From JBNJGB01 sp051747385 (GTDB taxonomy: Bacteria > Myxococcota_A > UBA9042 > PHBI01 > JACKFB01): a stretch of DNA of 64,000 nucleotides. Each line of letters begins with the position of its first letter. Position 1 is the first letter of the stretch. The position numbers were made by a program, and so were the translations under genes. The notes below the pieces were generated by a model. The model worked only from the letters and a program-made list of their open reading frames with translations, was not told where the DNA came from and ran no database searches. Positions 1-8,925 of this stretch are shown here, one piece after another. The stretch spans positions 54,773-118,772 of the forward strand of contig JBNJGB010000020.1 in NCBI GenBank assembly GCA_051747385.1, read 5' to 3'.

Positions 1-1670
1 CCTACCCGGACTTCGGGCCCGACCCGCTGAAGGTCAGCCCCATCCGGATCGAGAAGGCCATGAACGATCTCGTCGAGTCCGCCCTGGTCGCGCAGGAGGC
101 CCGCCGCCTCGGCCTGGCCGTGAGCAACGCGGAGCTGACCGAGCGCCTGGTCTCCGACGACAGCTGGTACGATCAGGAGACGGGCGCGTTCCGCCGCGAT
201 CAGTACGAGAGCTTCGTCCGCTATCAGCTGGGCACGACGATCTCGCGCTTCGAGGAGTTCGTCCGCTGGGAGCTGCTCCGGGAGAAGCTCATCGCGGTGC
301 TGACCAGCGGCGTCACCGTCTCCGAGCAGGAGCTGGCGTTCGCGCACCGGGCCCGGAACGAGAAGGTCGAGCTGGAGGCCGTGGTGGTCGACGACGCCGT
401 GGCCGCCGAGCTCGTGCCCGTGGAGGACGAGACGCTCGCCGACTGGCTCGCCGAGCACCAGGAGGCCGTGGAGACGTACTTCGAGGAGCACGAGGACGAG
501 TTCAGCAAGGGTGAGCGCGTGGTCGTGCGAGGCATCCAGATCAAGGCGCCGAACCGGGCCCTCATCCGCATGGAGGAGGACGAGGAGCGGAAGGCGGAGC
601 TGGAGGGCGAGCGCGAGGAGGCCCGGAAGCGGGCCGCCGACGTGGTCGCCGGCCTGCAGGAGCAGGCCACGACCGTGACGCCCGAGGCGCTGGAGGGCGA
701 GATCCCCGAGGAGGCGCCGGAGGGCGAGGAGGCGCCCGAGCCCGTCGAGGAGGTCGTGCCGGCGGAGGCGTTCGTCGCCGCCGTCGAGGAGCACAGCGAT
801 CACAGCGACAGCAAGGACTCCGGCGGGCTCTTCCCGGAGCCCCGCGAGCGCGACGCCATGGCTCGCTGGCCCTTCGGCGAGGAGGCCGCCGAGGCCGCCT
901 TCGGCCTCGCGCCGGGTCAGGTCTCCGACGTGGTCGAGGTGGACAGCGGCTTCTGGATCCTGCGCCTCGAGGAGGAGCTGGAGCCCGAGGAGAAGACCCT
1001 GGACGACGTCCGCGTGGACATCGCCGAGCGCCTCTTCCGCAAGGAGACGGCGGAGGCCTTCAAGGAGGAGATCGCGGACGCGGTGCTCGAGGCCGCGAAG
1101 GCGTCCGGTGAGGGCCTGTCCGCCGCCGTCGAGCAGGTGAACGAGGAGTACGGCGTGGAGGACGGCGGCCTGAAGACCGTCGACACGGGCCTGTTCGCCC
1201 GGCTCCAGGCGGGCGGCCCGACGGGCGGCACGCAGTTCGGCAACGTGCCCCGCATCGGCGGCTCCGAGGACCTCGTCCGCGCCGCATTCGCGGCCTCGCA
1301 GGAGGAGCCCCTCCTGGACCGGATCTTCGAGGTGGCCGGCGGGGACAAGCTCGTCGTCGCGCGCCGGACCGGCCACGAGGAGGCCGGCGACATGGAGGGC
1401 TCGGACGTGGAGGACCTCCGCGCGAACCTCCTCCGCGACAAGCAGAAGACGGTCTACCGGGGCTGGTACCACGACCTGCTCCAGCAGGCCCTGGAGTCCG
1501 AGCGGGTCGCCTTCTCGGACGACTGGCGCGCCATGGTCCAGAACGCCGTGGACGCCTACCGCCAGGCCGGCGGCCGCCTCCCGGCCCGGACCGCCGAGGC
1601 CCCCGCCGCTCCCGAGGAGCCTGCCGCTCCCGAGGAGCCCGCCGAGCCTGCCGAGGGCGAGCAGGAGTAG
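1..1670 (+). CDS. SurA/PpiD-like parvulin-type peptidyl-prolyl isomerase (5' end outside window)
   Basis: The reading frame is open from the first bases of the window, so the internal ATG at 60 is not the start and the N-terminus is missing. The first ~100 visible residues (YDQETGAFRRDQYESFV followed by an FVRWELLREKL helix) look like the helical chaperone domain of SurA/PpiD proteins. A rotamase-like segment follows, with a GGLFPE motif, then FGLAPGQVSDVVEVDSGFW, the usual end of a PpiC domain. The conserved His of the first strand (normally RHI) appears as RGI, so catalytic activity is uncertain. A long acidic insert splits the domain. The last 25 residues are a Pro/Ala/Glu tail (APAAPEEPAAPEEP). 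Such proteins fold or escort envelope proteins, which suits a surface-protein-rich region. Family assignment is good; the exact subfamily is inferred. Confidence 0.8.
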   Translation, partial: YPDFGPDPLKVSPIRIEKAMNDLVESALVAQEARRLGLAVSNAELTERLVSDDSWYDQETGAFRRDQYESFVRYQLGTTISRFEEFVRWELLREKLIAVLTSGVTVSEQELAFAHRARNEKVELEAVVVDDAVAAELVPVEDETLADWLAEHQEAVETYFEEHEDEFSKGERVVVRGIQIKAPNRALIRMEEDEERKAELEGEREEARKRAADVVAGLQEQATTVTPEALEGEIPEEAPEGEEAPEPVEEVVPAEAFVAAVEEHSDHSDSKDSGGLFPEPRERDAMARWPFGEEAAEAAFGLAPGQVSDVVEVDSGFWILRLEEELEPEEKTLDDVRVDIAERLFRKETAEAFKEEIADAVLEAAKASGEGLSAAVEQVNEEYGVEDGGLKTVDTGLFARLQAGGPTGGTQFGNVPRIGGSEDLVRAAFAASQEEPLLDRIFEVAGGDKLVVARRTGHEEAGDMEGSDVEDLRANLLRDKQKTVYRGWYHDLLQQALESERVAFSDDWRAMVQNAVDAYRQAGGRLPARTAEAPAAPEEPAAPEEPAEPAEGEQE

Positions 1671-1684
1671 CCCCAGCGACCTCG

Positions 1685-2035
1685 GCGTCGACCGCCGGGG
1701 ACGGCGGTCCTGCTGCCGGGACGACTCCGATGCACCGGAGCCCCGGGGTGGCGGCCGCCGACGTGGCGGCCGGGAAACCGTTCCCACTCCGGCTCCACCC
1801 GACCGCCGCGGACGGCTCACGGTCCTACACATCTCCGGGTGCCGCGGTCTCGCGGACGATCGCGCGCCAAGCCGCCAAGCCGCCAAGACCCAAGGCTCGG
1901 CGAACCGCTCGCACGCCGGTTCGGCTCGGACTGTCCGGTCACCGGCAGGCCAACAGCTGGCACGCGGGGCCGAAGCACGCCGTTTCCCTTTGCGTCTTCG
2001 CGTCTTTGCGCGAGCCCTTCGTCTCGCGACATGCG
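1685..2035 (-). repeat. Dispersed convergent-junction repeat, composite copy 1
   Basis: This 392-bp gap between two converging genes holds no gene. Read on the minus strand it has the two hallmarks of the repeat family seen at 8747, 8926, 18820, 26756 and 50561. One is a GGGCTCGCGCAAAG-type block with AAGACGC reiterations (about 2030-1985). The other is the hairpin GACCGCCG-TCCC-CGGCGGTC (1709-1690; 8-bp arms, 4-base loop). Here the two parts lie about 270 bp apart instead of about 60. Between them are further GCCAAGCCGCCAAG reiterations (about 1866-1890) and a half hairpin near 1801-1818, as if two copies had merged or been interrupted. Confidence 0.6.
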
Positions 2036-2062
2036 ACGAACCGTGAGCCGCGGTCGGCGGTG

Positions 2063-3187
2063 CTACTCGATCTCGGCGAGGGCGTCCCGGCTGGTGTCGT
2101 CGCGCACGATCTCCTTCAGGCGGGCGAGGCTGGCCTCGGTCCGCCGGACCCACTCGCCGCGGCGTCCCATGCGCTCTCCGAGCTGGAGGTTGCGCTCGTA
2201 GACGTCGATGGCGCGCCGGATGAGCGGGCGGATCTTGTCGCGAAGTTCCTGGTAGTAGACCTCGACGGCCTCCCGCTCCAGGTCCGGCGGCACCTCGGCG
2301 GCGAGCATGTCGTCGTAGAACCGCTCGTACAGGGCGCCGAGGCGATAGCCGCCGCGCACGGCCCAGTCCGGGTGGTGCAGCCGCACGGTGCGCAGGTAGG
2401 CGTTCTGGGCCTTGAGGAAGAGGTTCGACTTGTCCTCCAGGTCCCGCGCCATGCGGTCGAGAGGCAGGCGGAAGCGGATGGACTGAAACAGCTCGCGGTA
2501 GATCTCGCCGATCTGGAACTGCGCCATGGAGACGTGGGGATCCGAGGCCAGCGCCTGCTTGTCCAGGTGCTCCCGGTACAGCTCCAGGGCCGCCTTGTAG
2601 TCCCGCTCCGCCAGCGCGAGGTCCGCCAGGTGCTGGCGCGCCCGACCCCGCCGCGCGTGGGCCTCGAGGCGATCCACCGGGAGGATGTCGTCGATCTCCG
2701 GCGCCAGGATCCGGCTCAGGACCGCCTGCGCGGCCTCCCACTCCTCGAGCGACTCGTGGCAGGTCGCCAGGCGGAACAGCGCGTCGTGGGCGTCCTTCGT
2801 CCCCGACCGCCGGTCGGCGACCGCCTCGTAGTAGGGCACGGCCTCCCCGTGGCGCTCCAGGCGCTCCAGGGACAGCCCGGCGTTGTAGCGGGCCGGATCG
2901 CCCCACCGGCTGTCCGCGAAGTGCTTCACCACCAGGCCGTACTTGCGGGCCGACGCCTCGTAGTCCGACGCCTCGAAGGCCTCGGCCGCCTCTTGGAAGA
3001 GGGTCTCCGGCTCCAGGACCTCGACGTGCCGCTCGCCGCCCTGCTCCACCGCCGCCAGGCGCATGGGGTCGAGCGTCACCACGTCATCCGCCCCCGTGGC
3101 ACACCCGGCGAGCCCCGCGACCAACGCGAGGTACGACACGAGCCGACGGACGCGGCGCGGGGGCGTCGCACTGTAGGGCGGTGTCAC
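2063..3187 (-). CDS. TPR-repeat outer-membrane lipoprotein
   Basis: 374 aa, GTG start preceded by a GAGGAG Shine-Dalgarno about 9 bases upstream. Residues 12-29 form a lipoprotein signal (LVSYLALVAGLAGC) with the lipidated Cys near residue 29. The rest is helical with TPR-like repeats: FQEAAEAFEASDYEASARKY, then pairs around DPARYNAGLSLERLERHGEA, DALFRLATCHESLEEWEAA, and a long C-terminal helical region. Myxococcota carry many such TPR lipoproteins, some in gliding or cell-polarity complexes, but nothing here ties it to one of them. It lies 93 bp downstream of hisS on the same strand and may be co-transcribed with it. Function unknown beyond a likely scaffold role at the envelope. Confidence 0.75.
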   Translation of the reverse strand: MTPPYSATPPRRVRRLVSYLALVAGLAGCATGADDVVTLDPMRLAAVEQGGERHVEVLEPETLFQEAAEAFEASDYEASARKYGLVVKHFADSRWGDPARYNAGLSLERLERHGEAVPYYEAVADRRSGTKDAHDALFRLATCHESLEEWEAAQAVLSRILAPEIDDILPVDRLEAHARRGRARQHLADLALAERDYKAALELYREHLDKQALASDPHVSMAQFQIGEIYRELFQSIRFRLPLDRMARDLEDKSNLFLKAQNAYLRTVRLHHPDWAVRGGYRLGALYERFYDDMLAAEVPPDLEREAVEVYYQELRDKIRPLIRRAIDVYERNLQLGERMGRRGEWVRRTEASLARLKEIVRDDTSRDALAEIE

Positions 3188-3280
3188 CGGCTCAGGCTCC
3201 TCGTGTCTCGATCGGGGGTGGCCCCAGTGTGACGGACCGGGGCCCGCAGGGTCACGTTCGAGGGTGATATCCCCACCGCG

Positions 3281-4588
3281 TCAACGCACGAGGCGGGGCA
3301 CCTCTTCCAGACCCACGGTCACCTGGTCGCCGGACTGGAGGTCCTTGAGGGCGAAGCGCCCCTCCTCCCGCTCGCCCGGGCCCTGGAGCAGGACCCAGCG
3401 GTAGCCCTTCCGCTCGGCGAACTTGAACTGCTTCCCCAGCTTGCCCGTCCGGAGGGAGACCTCGGCCTTCACGCCCCGATCGCGCAGCGTGCGGGCCGCC
3501 CGCGCCATGGGGCCGTAGCCGTCGTCGTCGAACAGCGCCACGAAGACGTCCGCCACGCCGGCGCGCTTGTCGACGCGGCCCAGGTCCTCCAGGACGCTCA
3601 GGAGCCGATCGATGCCCAGGCTGATGCCCACGGCCGGCAGGGAGCGCTTGAGGAACATCCCGAGCAGGTCGTCGTAGCGGCCGCCGGACATCACGCTGCC
3701 GAACCCCTCGCGGTCCGTGACGAAGGTCTCGTAGATCGTGCCCGTGTAGTAGTCGAGGCCCCGAGCGATGCTCAGGTCCACCACGACGGCGTCCCCGTAG
3801 CCCGCGTCCTCCAGGAGCCCCAGGAGCTCCGAGAGCTCGGCGATGCCCCGCCGGCCCTCCTCGCTGCCGCCGACGAGGTCCTCGAGGCCCGACACCTCCT
3901 CGCGGGTGGACACGGAGGTGTGCAGGAAATCGAACAGCGCCTCCTGCTCCTCCGACCCCAGACCCACCTCGCGCGCCAGCTCCTCGGACACGCCCTCGCG
4001 CCCGATCTTCGGGAGCTTGTCCACGGCCCGGAGGACCGCGTGCTGGCGCTCGGTGCCCTCCACGCCGATCCGCTCCAGCATGCCGTCGAGGATCCTGCGG
4101 TTGTTCAAGCGCATCTCGTAGCCGGGCACGCCCAGGGCGGCCAGGACCTCCAGGCCGACCATCACGCACTCGGCGTCGGCGCGCATGGAGGGCTCGCCGA
4201 CCACGTCCACGTCGCACTGGAGGAACTCGCGGAAGCGGCCGCGGCCCGGCTTCTCCGCCCGCCAGACCGGCGCGATCTGGTAGCGGCGGAAGGGCTTCTC
4301 GAGGCTGCCGTGCTGGGCGACGACCCGCGCCAGGGGCACCGTCAGGTCGTAGCGCAGCGCCACGTCCCGGCCGCCGTTGTCCTCGAAGCGGTACAAGAGC
4401 TTGTCGCCCTCGTCGCCGTACTTGCCGAGGAGCACGTCCGAGTACTCCAGGGCGGGCGTGGTGAGCGGCCCGAAGCCGAACGCCTCGAACACCCCGGCCA
4501 CCCGCCTCAGCATCTGCTGACGGGCGCTCTCCGCCTCCGGGAGGTAGTCTCGGAATCCCTTGAGAATCCTTGCATCTACGCGACTCAT
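3281..4588 (-). CDS. hisS: Histidyl-tRNA synthetase
   Basis: 435 aa, class II aminoacyl-tRNA synthetase that charges tRNA-His in the cytoplasm. Visible signatures run in order: KGFRDYLP near the N-terminus, RYDLTVPLAR (ATP/amino-acid site), FRRYQIAPVWRAEKPGRGRFREF (motif 2), the histidine-binding stretch ARGLDYYTG, GGRYDDL and GISLGIDRLL (motif 3), then a C-terminal anticodon-binding domain ending in EVPRLVR. Length is normal. The ATG at 4588 is chosen because the protein begins MSRVDARILKGFRDYLP, as in the family, and a GGAGGA lies 13-18 bases upstream. It is divergent from the PLP enzyme gene at 4713, and both promoters share a 124-bp gap. No missing motif was noticed. Confidence 0.97.
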   Translation of the reverse strand: MSRVDARILKGFRDYLPEAESARQQMLRRVAGVFEAFGFGPLTTPALEYSDVLLGKYGDEGDKLLYRFEDNGGRDVALRYDLTVPLARVVAQHGSLEKPFRRYQIAPVWRAEKPGRGRFREFLQCDVDVVGEPSMRADAECVMVGLEVLAALGVPGYEMRLNNRRILDGMLERIGVEGTERQHAVLRAVDKLPKIGREGVSEELAREVGLGSEEQEALFDFLHTSVSTREEVSGLEDLVGGSEEGRRGIAELSELLGLLEDAGYGDAVVVDLSIARGLDYYTGTIYETFVTDREGFGSVMSGGRYDDLLGMFLKRSLPAVGISLGIDRLLSVLEDLGRVDKRAGVADVFVALFDDDGYGPMARAARTLRDRGVKAEVSLRTGKLGKQFKFAERKGYRWVLLQGPGEREEGRFALKDLQSGDQVTVGLEEVPRLVR

Positions 4589-4626
4589 GGCGGGTCGTCT
4601 TCCTCCGCGCGGGTCGATGGGGGCCG

Positions 4627-4655
4627 GTTGTAGCGTGCCCCACGGGGCACGGCAA
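4627..4655 (-). promoter_or_regulatory. Predicted hisS promoter with internal palindrome
   Basis: On the minus strand, TTGCCG (4655-4650), 17 bp, then TACAAC (4632-4627), giving an mRNA start near 4620 and a leader of about 32 bases before the hisS ATG. Each box matches the sigma-70 consensus at four of six positions. The spacer carries GTGCCCC-GT-GGGGCAC (4635-4650), a 7-bp inverted repeat that could be an operator. Prediction by eye only. Confidence 0.45.
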
Positions 4656-4700
4656 GGACGCGTCTGGCCCGAGCGCGGTGCAACGACGCCGTCCGTCCGG

Positions 4701-4706
4701 TACGAT
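4701..4706 (+). promoter_or_regulatory. Possible -10 box of a leaderless transcript
   Basis: TACGAT ends 6 bases before the ATG at 4713, so transcription would begin at or next to the start codon. No Shine-Dalgarno-like sequence precedes that ATG. A weak -35 (GTGCAA, 4678-4683) lies 17 bp upstream. Confidence 0.3.
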
Positions 4707-4712
4707 GGCGCC

Positions 4713-5708
4713 ATGCGCGACGTCCCCCGGCTGTCCCTGGCGCGGCTCCCGACGCCGGTCGAGCGCCTCGAGCGCCTCTCCGAGACCCTCGGCCTCGACG
4801 TCCGGGTGAAGCGCGACGACCTGACCGGCAGCCACCTGAGCGGCAACAAGATCCGCAAGCTGGAGACCCTCCTGGCGGACGCCCGCCGTCGAGACGCCAC
4901 GCACGTCCTCACCTGCGGCGGCGCGCAGTCGAACCACTGCCGGGCCACGGCCCTCGCGGCAGCGCCCCTCGGGCTCCAGCCGGTGCTCCTGCTCCGGACC
5001 CCGCGCGGGCTCCCCGGGGACCTCCCGCGGCCGCCGGTGGGCAACGTCCTCCTGGACCACCTCGCCGGCGCCTCGATCCACACGTGCGATCCCGCCGGCT
5101 ACGCGGAGCGGGACGCCCGCATGGCCTCCCTGGCCGAGGCCGTCCGCGCCGACGGGGGGCGCCCCTACGTCATCCCGGAGGGGGGCTCCGACGCCCTGGG
5201 CGCCCTGGGCTACGTCCGCGCCGCGCACGAGATCGTCGACCAGACCGCCGGCGCCCCGCCGACCTCCGTCGTCGTCCCCACCGGCTCCGGGGGCACCCTG
5301 GCCGGCCTGGCCCTGGGCTTCGCGGAGCGCGGCGTGCCCGTCCGGGCCGTCGGCATCCCCGTGGGCGACGACGCGGCCACGTTCCGGGCCATCGTCCGCC
5401 GCATCGCGGACGAGGCCTCCGATCGCTTCGGTCTGCCCGCGCTGCCCGACGACGCCGTGGACCTCGTGGACGGCTACCAGGGCCGCGGCTATGCGCTGTC
5501 GACGCCGGGCGAGCTCGCCCTGATCCGGGACGTCGCCCGGCGCGACGGCCTGGTCCTGGACCCCGTCTACACGGGCAAGGCGTTCGGCGCTCTGCTCGAG
5601 CTCGCCCGCCGCAGCCCGGATCGCCTGGGCCATCGACCGCTCTTCGTCCACACGGGGGGTCTGTTCGGCCTCTTCGCCTTCGCCGAGCCGCTCGCCCCGC
5701 TCCTCTGA
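4713..5708 (+). CDS. PLP-dependent D-cysteine desulfhydrase / ACC deaminase family enzyme
   Basis: 331 aa, fold-type II PLP enzyme of the tryptophan-synthase-beta superfamily. The PLP lysine is expected at K46 in SGNKIRKLE. The substrate-side motif GGAQSNHCRATA follows, then the phosphate-binding loop PTGSGGT and the C-terminal DPVYTGKAFGAL. These motifs are typical of D-cysteine desulfhydrase and 1-aminocyclopropane-1-carboxylate deaminase, which are hard to separate by eye. The first would release pyruvate, ammonia and H2S from D-cysteine; the second would open the ACC ring. The ATG at 4713 fits the family N-terminus (RLPTPVERLERLSETLG). The gene appears complete and lies 21 bp upstream of the PrsW gene on the same strand, so they may be co-transcribed. 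Confidence 0.85.
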   Translation: MRDVPRLSLARLPTPVERLERLSETLGLDVRVKRDDLTGSHLSGNKIRKLETLLADARRRDATHVLTCGGAQSNHCRATALAAAPLGLQPVLLLRTPRGLPGDLPRPPVGNVLLDHLAGASIHTCDPAGYAERDARMASLAEAVRADGGRPYVIPEGGSDALGALGYVRAAHEIVDQTAGAPPTSVVVPTGSGGTLAGLALGFAERGVPVRAVGIPVGDDAATFRAIVRRIADEASDRFGLPALPDDAVDLVDGYQGRGYALSTPGELALIRDVARRDGLVLDPVYTGKAFGALLELARRSPDRLGHRPLFVHTGGLFGLFAFAEPLAPLL

Positions 5709-5729
5709 AGCCCCTCCGCACGGTCCCCG

Positions 5730-6446
5730 TTGCCCGACTCGCTCATCTCCATCTTCCTGGCCTGCTTCGCGCCCGCCGTCTTCTGGCTGGGCTACTGGTA
5801 CTATCGGGCGAACATCGGAGAGCGCCGCCTGGGGCCGGTCCTGGGCTTCTTCGGCGCCGGGCTGCTCTCCGGGCCGGTGGCCCTCGGCCTGTTCACCGTC
5901 CTGGAGCTGAGTCCATTCTACGAGCAGCTCGCGACCATCGACGACGCCAGCGAGGTCGAGAAGTTCGCCTACGCGCTGTTCGCCATCGGCCCCGTCGAGG
6001 AGCTGTCGAAGTTCCTGGTCGCCTGGGCGGCCATGCGGGCGGTGATCCCGAACGCCGAGCCCCTGGGCGGCGGGCTCGTGTACGCAGCGGCCGCGGCGCT
6101 GGGCTTCGCGACCATCGAGAACTGGTACTACATGCTCGAGGTGGACAAGGTGGTGTGGCACCGTCCCCTGACCCTGCCCTTCAACCACGTCCTGTTTTCG
6201 AGCTTCTGGGGCGTGGGGCTGTCCCTGTATCATCTGCGCCCGCGCGGCGGCATGCTCTGGCTGACCGCCGGCCTGGTCCTGTCATTCATCTACCACGGGC
6301 TGTATGACTACATACTGCTGTCGTCGGACATCCCCGGCTACTACGTGCTACCGCTGGTGCTGGGGCTCTGGATCTGGCTGATGCTCGCCATCCCGCGACT
6401 CCGCGACGGCATCCGGCACGCCAAGGCGAGGGAGCCAGCGGCTTGA
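5730..6446 (+). CDS. PrsW-family intramembrane metalloprotease
   Basis: 238 aa, hydrophobic, with about seven predicted membrane segments starting at residue 5. PrsW motifs are present: GPVEELSKF (the EExxK motif), GFATIENWYY, FNHVLFSSFWGVGLS (metal-ligand His) and HGLYDYI near the C-terminus. In Bacillus, PrsW cleaves the anti-sigma factor RsiW in response to envelope damage; the substrate here is unknown and no anti-sigma factor is encoded nearby. The start is taken as TTG at 5730, the only plausible start codon before the first membrane helix, and it lacks a clear Shine-Dalgarno sequence. The stop overlaps the TTG start of the hybrid histidine kinase by 4 bp (TTGA), pointing to coupled translation and a shared pathway. 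Confidence 0.85.
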   Translation: MPDSLISIFLACFAPAVFWLGYWYYRANIGERRLGPVLGFFGAGLLSGPVALGLFTVLELSPFYEQLATIDDASEVEKFAYALFAIGPVEELSKFLVAWAAMRAVIPNAEPLGGGLVYAAAAALGFATIENWYYMLEVDKVVWHRPLTLPFNHVLFSSFWGVGLSLYHLRPRGGMLWLTAGLVLSFIYHGLYDYILLSSDIPGYYVLPLVLGLWIWLMLAIPRLRDGIRHAKAREPAA

Positions 6447-8749
6447 CACACCAGAGCACGAGGATCCCCTTGGACGAGGAGAGGGACGCACCCGGGGCCG
6501 TACACGGCGACGAGCGGCTGGTCGAGGCCCTGCGGGTCGTGGCGCCGCACCTCTCGGACATCCTGGGCGTGGACGTATCGCTCCGCGTCCTGGAAGGGAG
6601 CGAGGAGCCCTCCTCCGACTGCGACCACCGCGCCGTGGTGATCGGCGACGAGGGCGCGCCGCTGGCCCGCGTGGAGACGCGCGTGGCCGGCCCGTCCCTT
6701 CCGCACGACTGGGTACACGCCGCCGAGGACGCCGAGGCGGCCGCCGCCGAGCTCGCCCAGATGGAGAACCTGGACCGGCGCCTGCTGCTCCACCGCACCT
6801 CGACCGCCGACACCCTGGACGCGGTGCTCGACGCCATCACGGCGAGGCTCCCCTACACCCGCGTCGCCGTGGTCCTCGCGGAGCGCGGCGGGAGCGGGGG
6901 ACTCCACGTCGCCGCCCACCGGAACCTGCCGCCCGGCGCCATCGGCGTCTCCCTGGACTGCGAGAGTGGCCCCGTCGGCCGCACCATCCGGAGCGGCTCT
7001 CCGCGCGCCTTCCCGGCCGACCGCTTCGCCCTGGACGCGTCCGTCGCGCCGGACGCGGACACGGTCACGGTCGTGCCCCTGCTCGTGCCTCCGGTGGACG
7101 AGGACAGCGAGGAGCCGGTGCACTCCCCCGGGGCCATCCTCGTCATCAACCAGTGCTCGCGCCCCCTGCGCGGGAGCGAGCTCGAGTACCTGCGCCGCGC
7201 CGGCGTGCACGGTGCGGTGCTGTTGGAGAATGCGCGCCTCCTGGACAGCCTGCGCTCGTCCGAGGAGACCTATCGCACCCTGGTGGAGCGCGCGCACCTG
7301 GGCATGGCCCTGCTCGATCGGGACCTGGGCATCCGCCACGTGAACCGCCCTCTGCGCGACCTGCTCGGCCGCGGCGCGGACCGGGGCACGCCCCTGTACG
7401 ACCTGGTCCTCCCCGCCGATCGGGACCGCGCCTGCGCCCACGTGGCGGAGCGCCTGGAGGGGGACGGCGACCCGGTGGACGTGGATATCCAGGGCGAGGA
7501 CGGCGCCACGCCGGTCAACCTGCTGGTCACGCCCCTGGGAGAGCACGCGGAGACCCCGACCGGCTGGGCGGCCATCATCCGGGACCGCCGGCGGGAGATC
7601 GCCCTCGAGGAGGAGCGCCAGAACCTCTCCCACCGCGTCCAGCAGGCCGAGAAGATGGCCGCCATGGGCAAGTTCGTGGCGGGCATCGCCCACGAGCTGA
7701 ACAACCCGCTGACGGTGGTCATCGGCTACACGGAGCTGCTCACGGAGACGGCCAGGCTGCCGAAGCACCACCAGGCGTCGCTGCACCAGGTCCTGTCCCA
7801 CGCCCGCAGGGCCGGTCGCATCGTCGAGGACCTGCTCAAGTTCTCGCACCACGAGCAGGCCCGGCCGGAGCCCGTGCACCTGGGCGCCGTGGTCGAGGAG
7901 GCCCTCGCCGCAGTGTCCAGCAAGCACCGCGGCGAGATCGACTTCCGGGTGGAGGTCCCCGAGGACCTCCCGGCCATCGCCGGATCGGGCCACGCCCTGG
8001 CCCAGGTGGTGACCAACATCGTGGAGAACGCCATCGACGCGGTCCGCCTGGCGGAGGCGCCCCACGAGATCCGGATCCGCGTGGAGCGCGGCGAGGGCGA
8101 GCAGCGCATCCGCATCGCCGACTCCGGCCCCGGCATCCCGGAGCCCGAGCGGATCTTCGACCCGTTCTACACGACGAAGCCCATCGGGAAGGGGACGGGC
8201 CTGGGGCTGAGCATCTGCTATGGCATCGTCCGGGACCACGACGGCGACCTCTTCGCCGAGAACATGGACGACGCCGGGGCCCGCATGACCGTGGTGCTCC
8301 CCGAGCGGCGCCCCGAGGAGCAGGTCTTCCCCGCCCTGCCCGGCGTGGGGACCGAGGAGGCCCCCGGCGGCGCCGCCATCCGGGCGGACACGCGCCTGCT
8401 GGTGGTGGACGACGAGGAGGCCATCCTGCGCCTCGCGAACGACTCCCTGAGCCGGTACTGCCAGGTGACGACCGCCGAGACGGTGGAGGACGCCGTCCGG
8501 CTGCTGGAGCACGAGCGCTACGACGTCATCCTCACGGACCTCCGCCTGCCCGACGGCCTGACGGGCGCGGACTTCTACGAGATCATCCTGGAGCGGTGGC
8601 CGGACATGGTGGATCGCCTCGCCTTCATGACCGGCGACACGGTCGGCCAGGCAACCCAGGCGTTCCTCGATCGCGTCCGCCGGCCGTGCCTGTCGAAGCC
8701 ATTCAAGCTCTCCCAGCTCACGGGCTTCGTCGAGGCGCTGCTGAGCTGA
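6443..8749 (+). CDS. Soluble hybrid histidine kinase (GAF-PAS-HisKA-HATPase-receiver)
   Basis: 768 aa with no membrane segment or signal peptide. Order of parts: an N-terminal region of about 120 residues, a GAF-like domain (about 128-265), a PAS domain (about 275-385), a short coiled coil, HisKA with the H-box GIAHELNNPL (phospho-acceptor H417), an ATPase domain with NIVENAIDA (N-box), DSGPGIP (G1) and GKGTGLGLS (G2), and a C-terminal receiver domain with VVDDEE, phospho-acceptor D699 in ILTDLRLP and the signalling lysine in LSKPF. All catalytic residues are present. No DNA-binding response regulator is adjacent, so output goes elsewhere. TTG start with GGGAG about 9 bases upstream, overlapping the PrsW gene by 4 bp. 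The stop codon TGA (8747-8749) is the first triplet of a duplicated 102-bp repeat. Confidence 0.93.
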   Translation: MTHQSTRIPLDEERDAPGAVHGDERLVEALRVVAPHLSDILGVDVSLRVLEGSEEPSSDCDHRAVVIGDEGAPLARVETRVAGPSLPHDWVHAAEDAEAAAAELAQMENLDRRLLLHRTSTADTLDAVLDAITARLPYTRVAVVLAERGGSGGLHVAAHRNLPPGAIGVSLDCESGPVGRTIRSGSPRAFPADRFALDASVAPDADTVTVVPLLVPPVDEDSEEPVHSPGAILVINQCSRPLRGSELEYLRRAGVHGAVLLENARLLDSLRSSEETYRTLVERAHLGMALLDRDLGIRHVNRPLRDLLGRGADRGTPLYDLVLPADRDRACAHVAERLEGDGDPVDVDIQGEDGATPVNLLVTPLGEHAETPTGWAAIIRDRRREIALEEERQNLSHRVQQAEKMAAMGKFVAGIAHELNNPLTVVIGYTELLTETARLPKHHQASLHQVLSHARRAGRIVEDLLKFSHHEQARPEPVHLGAVVEEALAAVSSKHRGEIDFRVEVPEDLPAIAGSGHALAQVVTNIVENAIDAVRLAEAPHEIRIRVERGEGEQRIRIADSGPGIPEPERIFDPFYTTKPIGKGTGLGLSICYGIVRDHDGDLFAENMDDAGARMTVVLPERRPEEQVFPALPGVGTEEAPGGAAIRADTRLLVVDDEEAILRLANDSLSRYCQVTTAETVEDAVRLLEHERYDVILTDLRLPDGLTGADFYEIILERWPDMVDRLAFMTGDTVGQATQAFLDRVRRPCLSKPFKLSQLTGFVEALLS

Positions 8750-8848
8750 GGTCGTCCCCGGCTCCGAAGGGCTCGCGCAAAGGCGCCAAGCCGCGAAGGC
8801 GCTGGAAGGATGGGGCAAGCTGCACTGGGGCCGCAGTCCCCGGCGGTC
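8747..8848 (+). repeat. 102-bp exact direct repeat, copy 1 (dispersed repeat family)
   Basis: Identical base for base to 8926-9027. It begins with the stop codon of the histidine kinase (TGA), contains the family core GCAAAGGCGCCAAGCCGC and ends with the hairpin-like block GGCCGCAG-TCCC-CGGCGGTC (8829-8848), a slightly decayed form of the hairpin in the other copies. Confidence 0.9.
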
Positions 8849-8887
8849 ACTTCGCACCGGCGCCGGCGGCCTCGCAGGCCGTCGCCT

Positions 8888-8925
8888 CGAAAAGTGAAAA
8901 GTGAGTAGGTTTGACCCCTACTCCT
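8888..8925 (+). repeat. 38-bp direct repeat, copy 1
   Basis: One of three identical 38-bp units (others at 9109-9146 and 9147-9184). It starts CGAAAAGTGAAAAGTG and continues with a hairpin AGTAGG-TTTGACC-CCTACT (6-bp stem, 7-base loop). The match with copy 2 extends 11 bp further left (8877-8925 equals 9098-9146). A+T content is far higher than in neighbouring DNA. Confidence 0.9.

Noticed and set aside
3252..6233. A 993-codon minus-strand frame overlapping hisS, the PLP enzyme and PrsW genes
   Set aside because: It is out of frame with the well-conserved hisS and antisense to two recognisable genes. No motif is visible in it.
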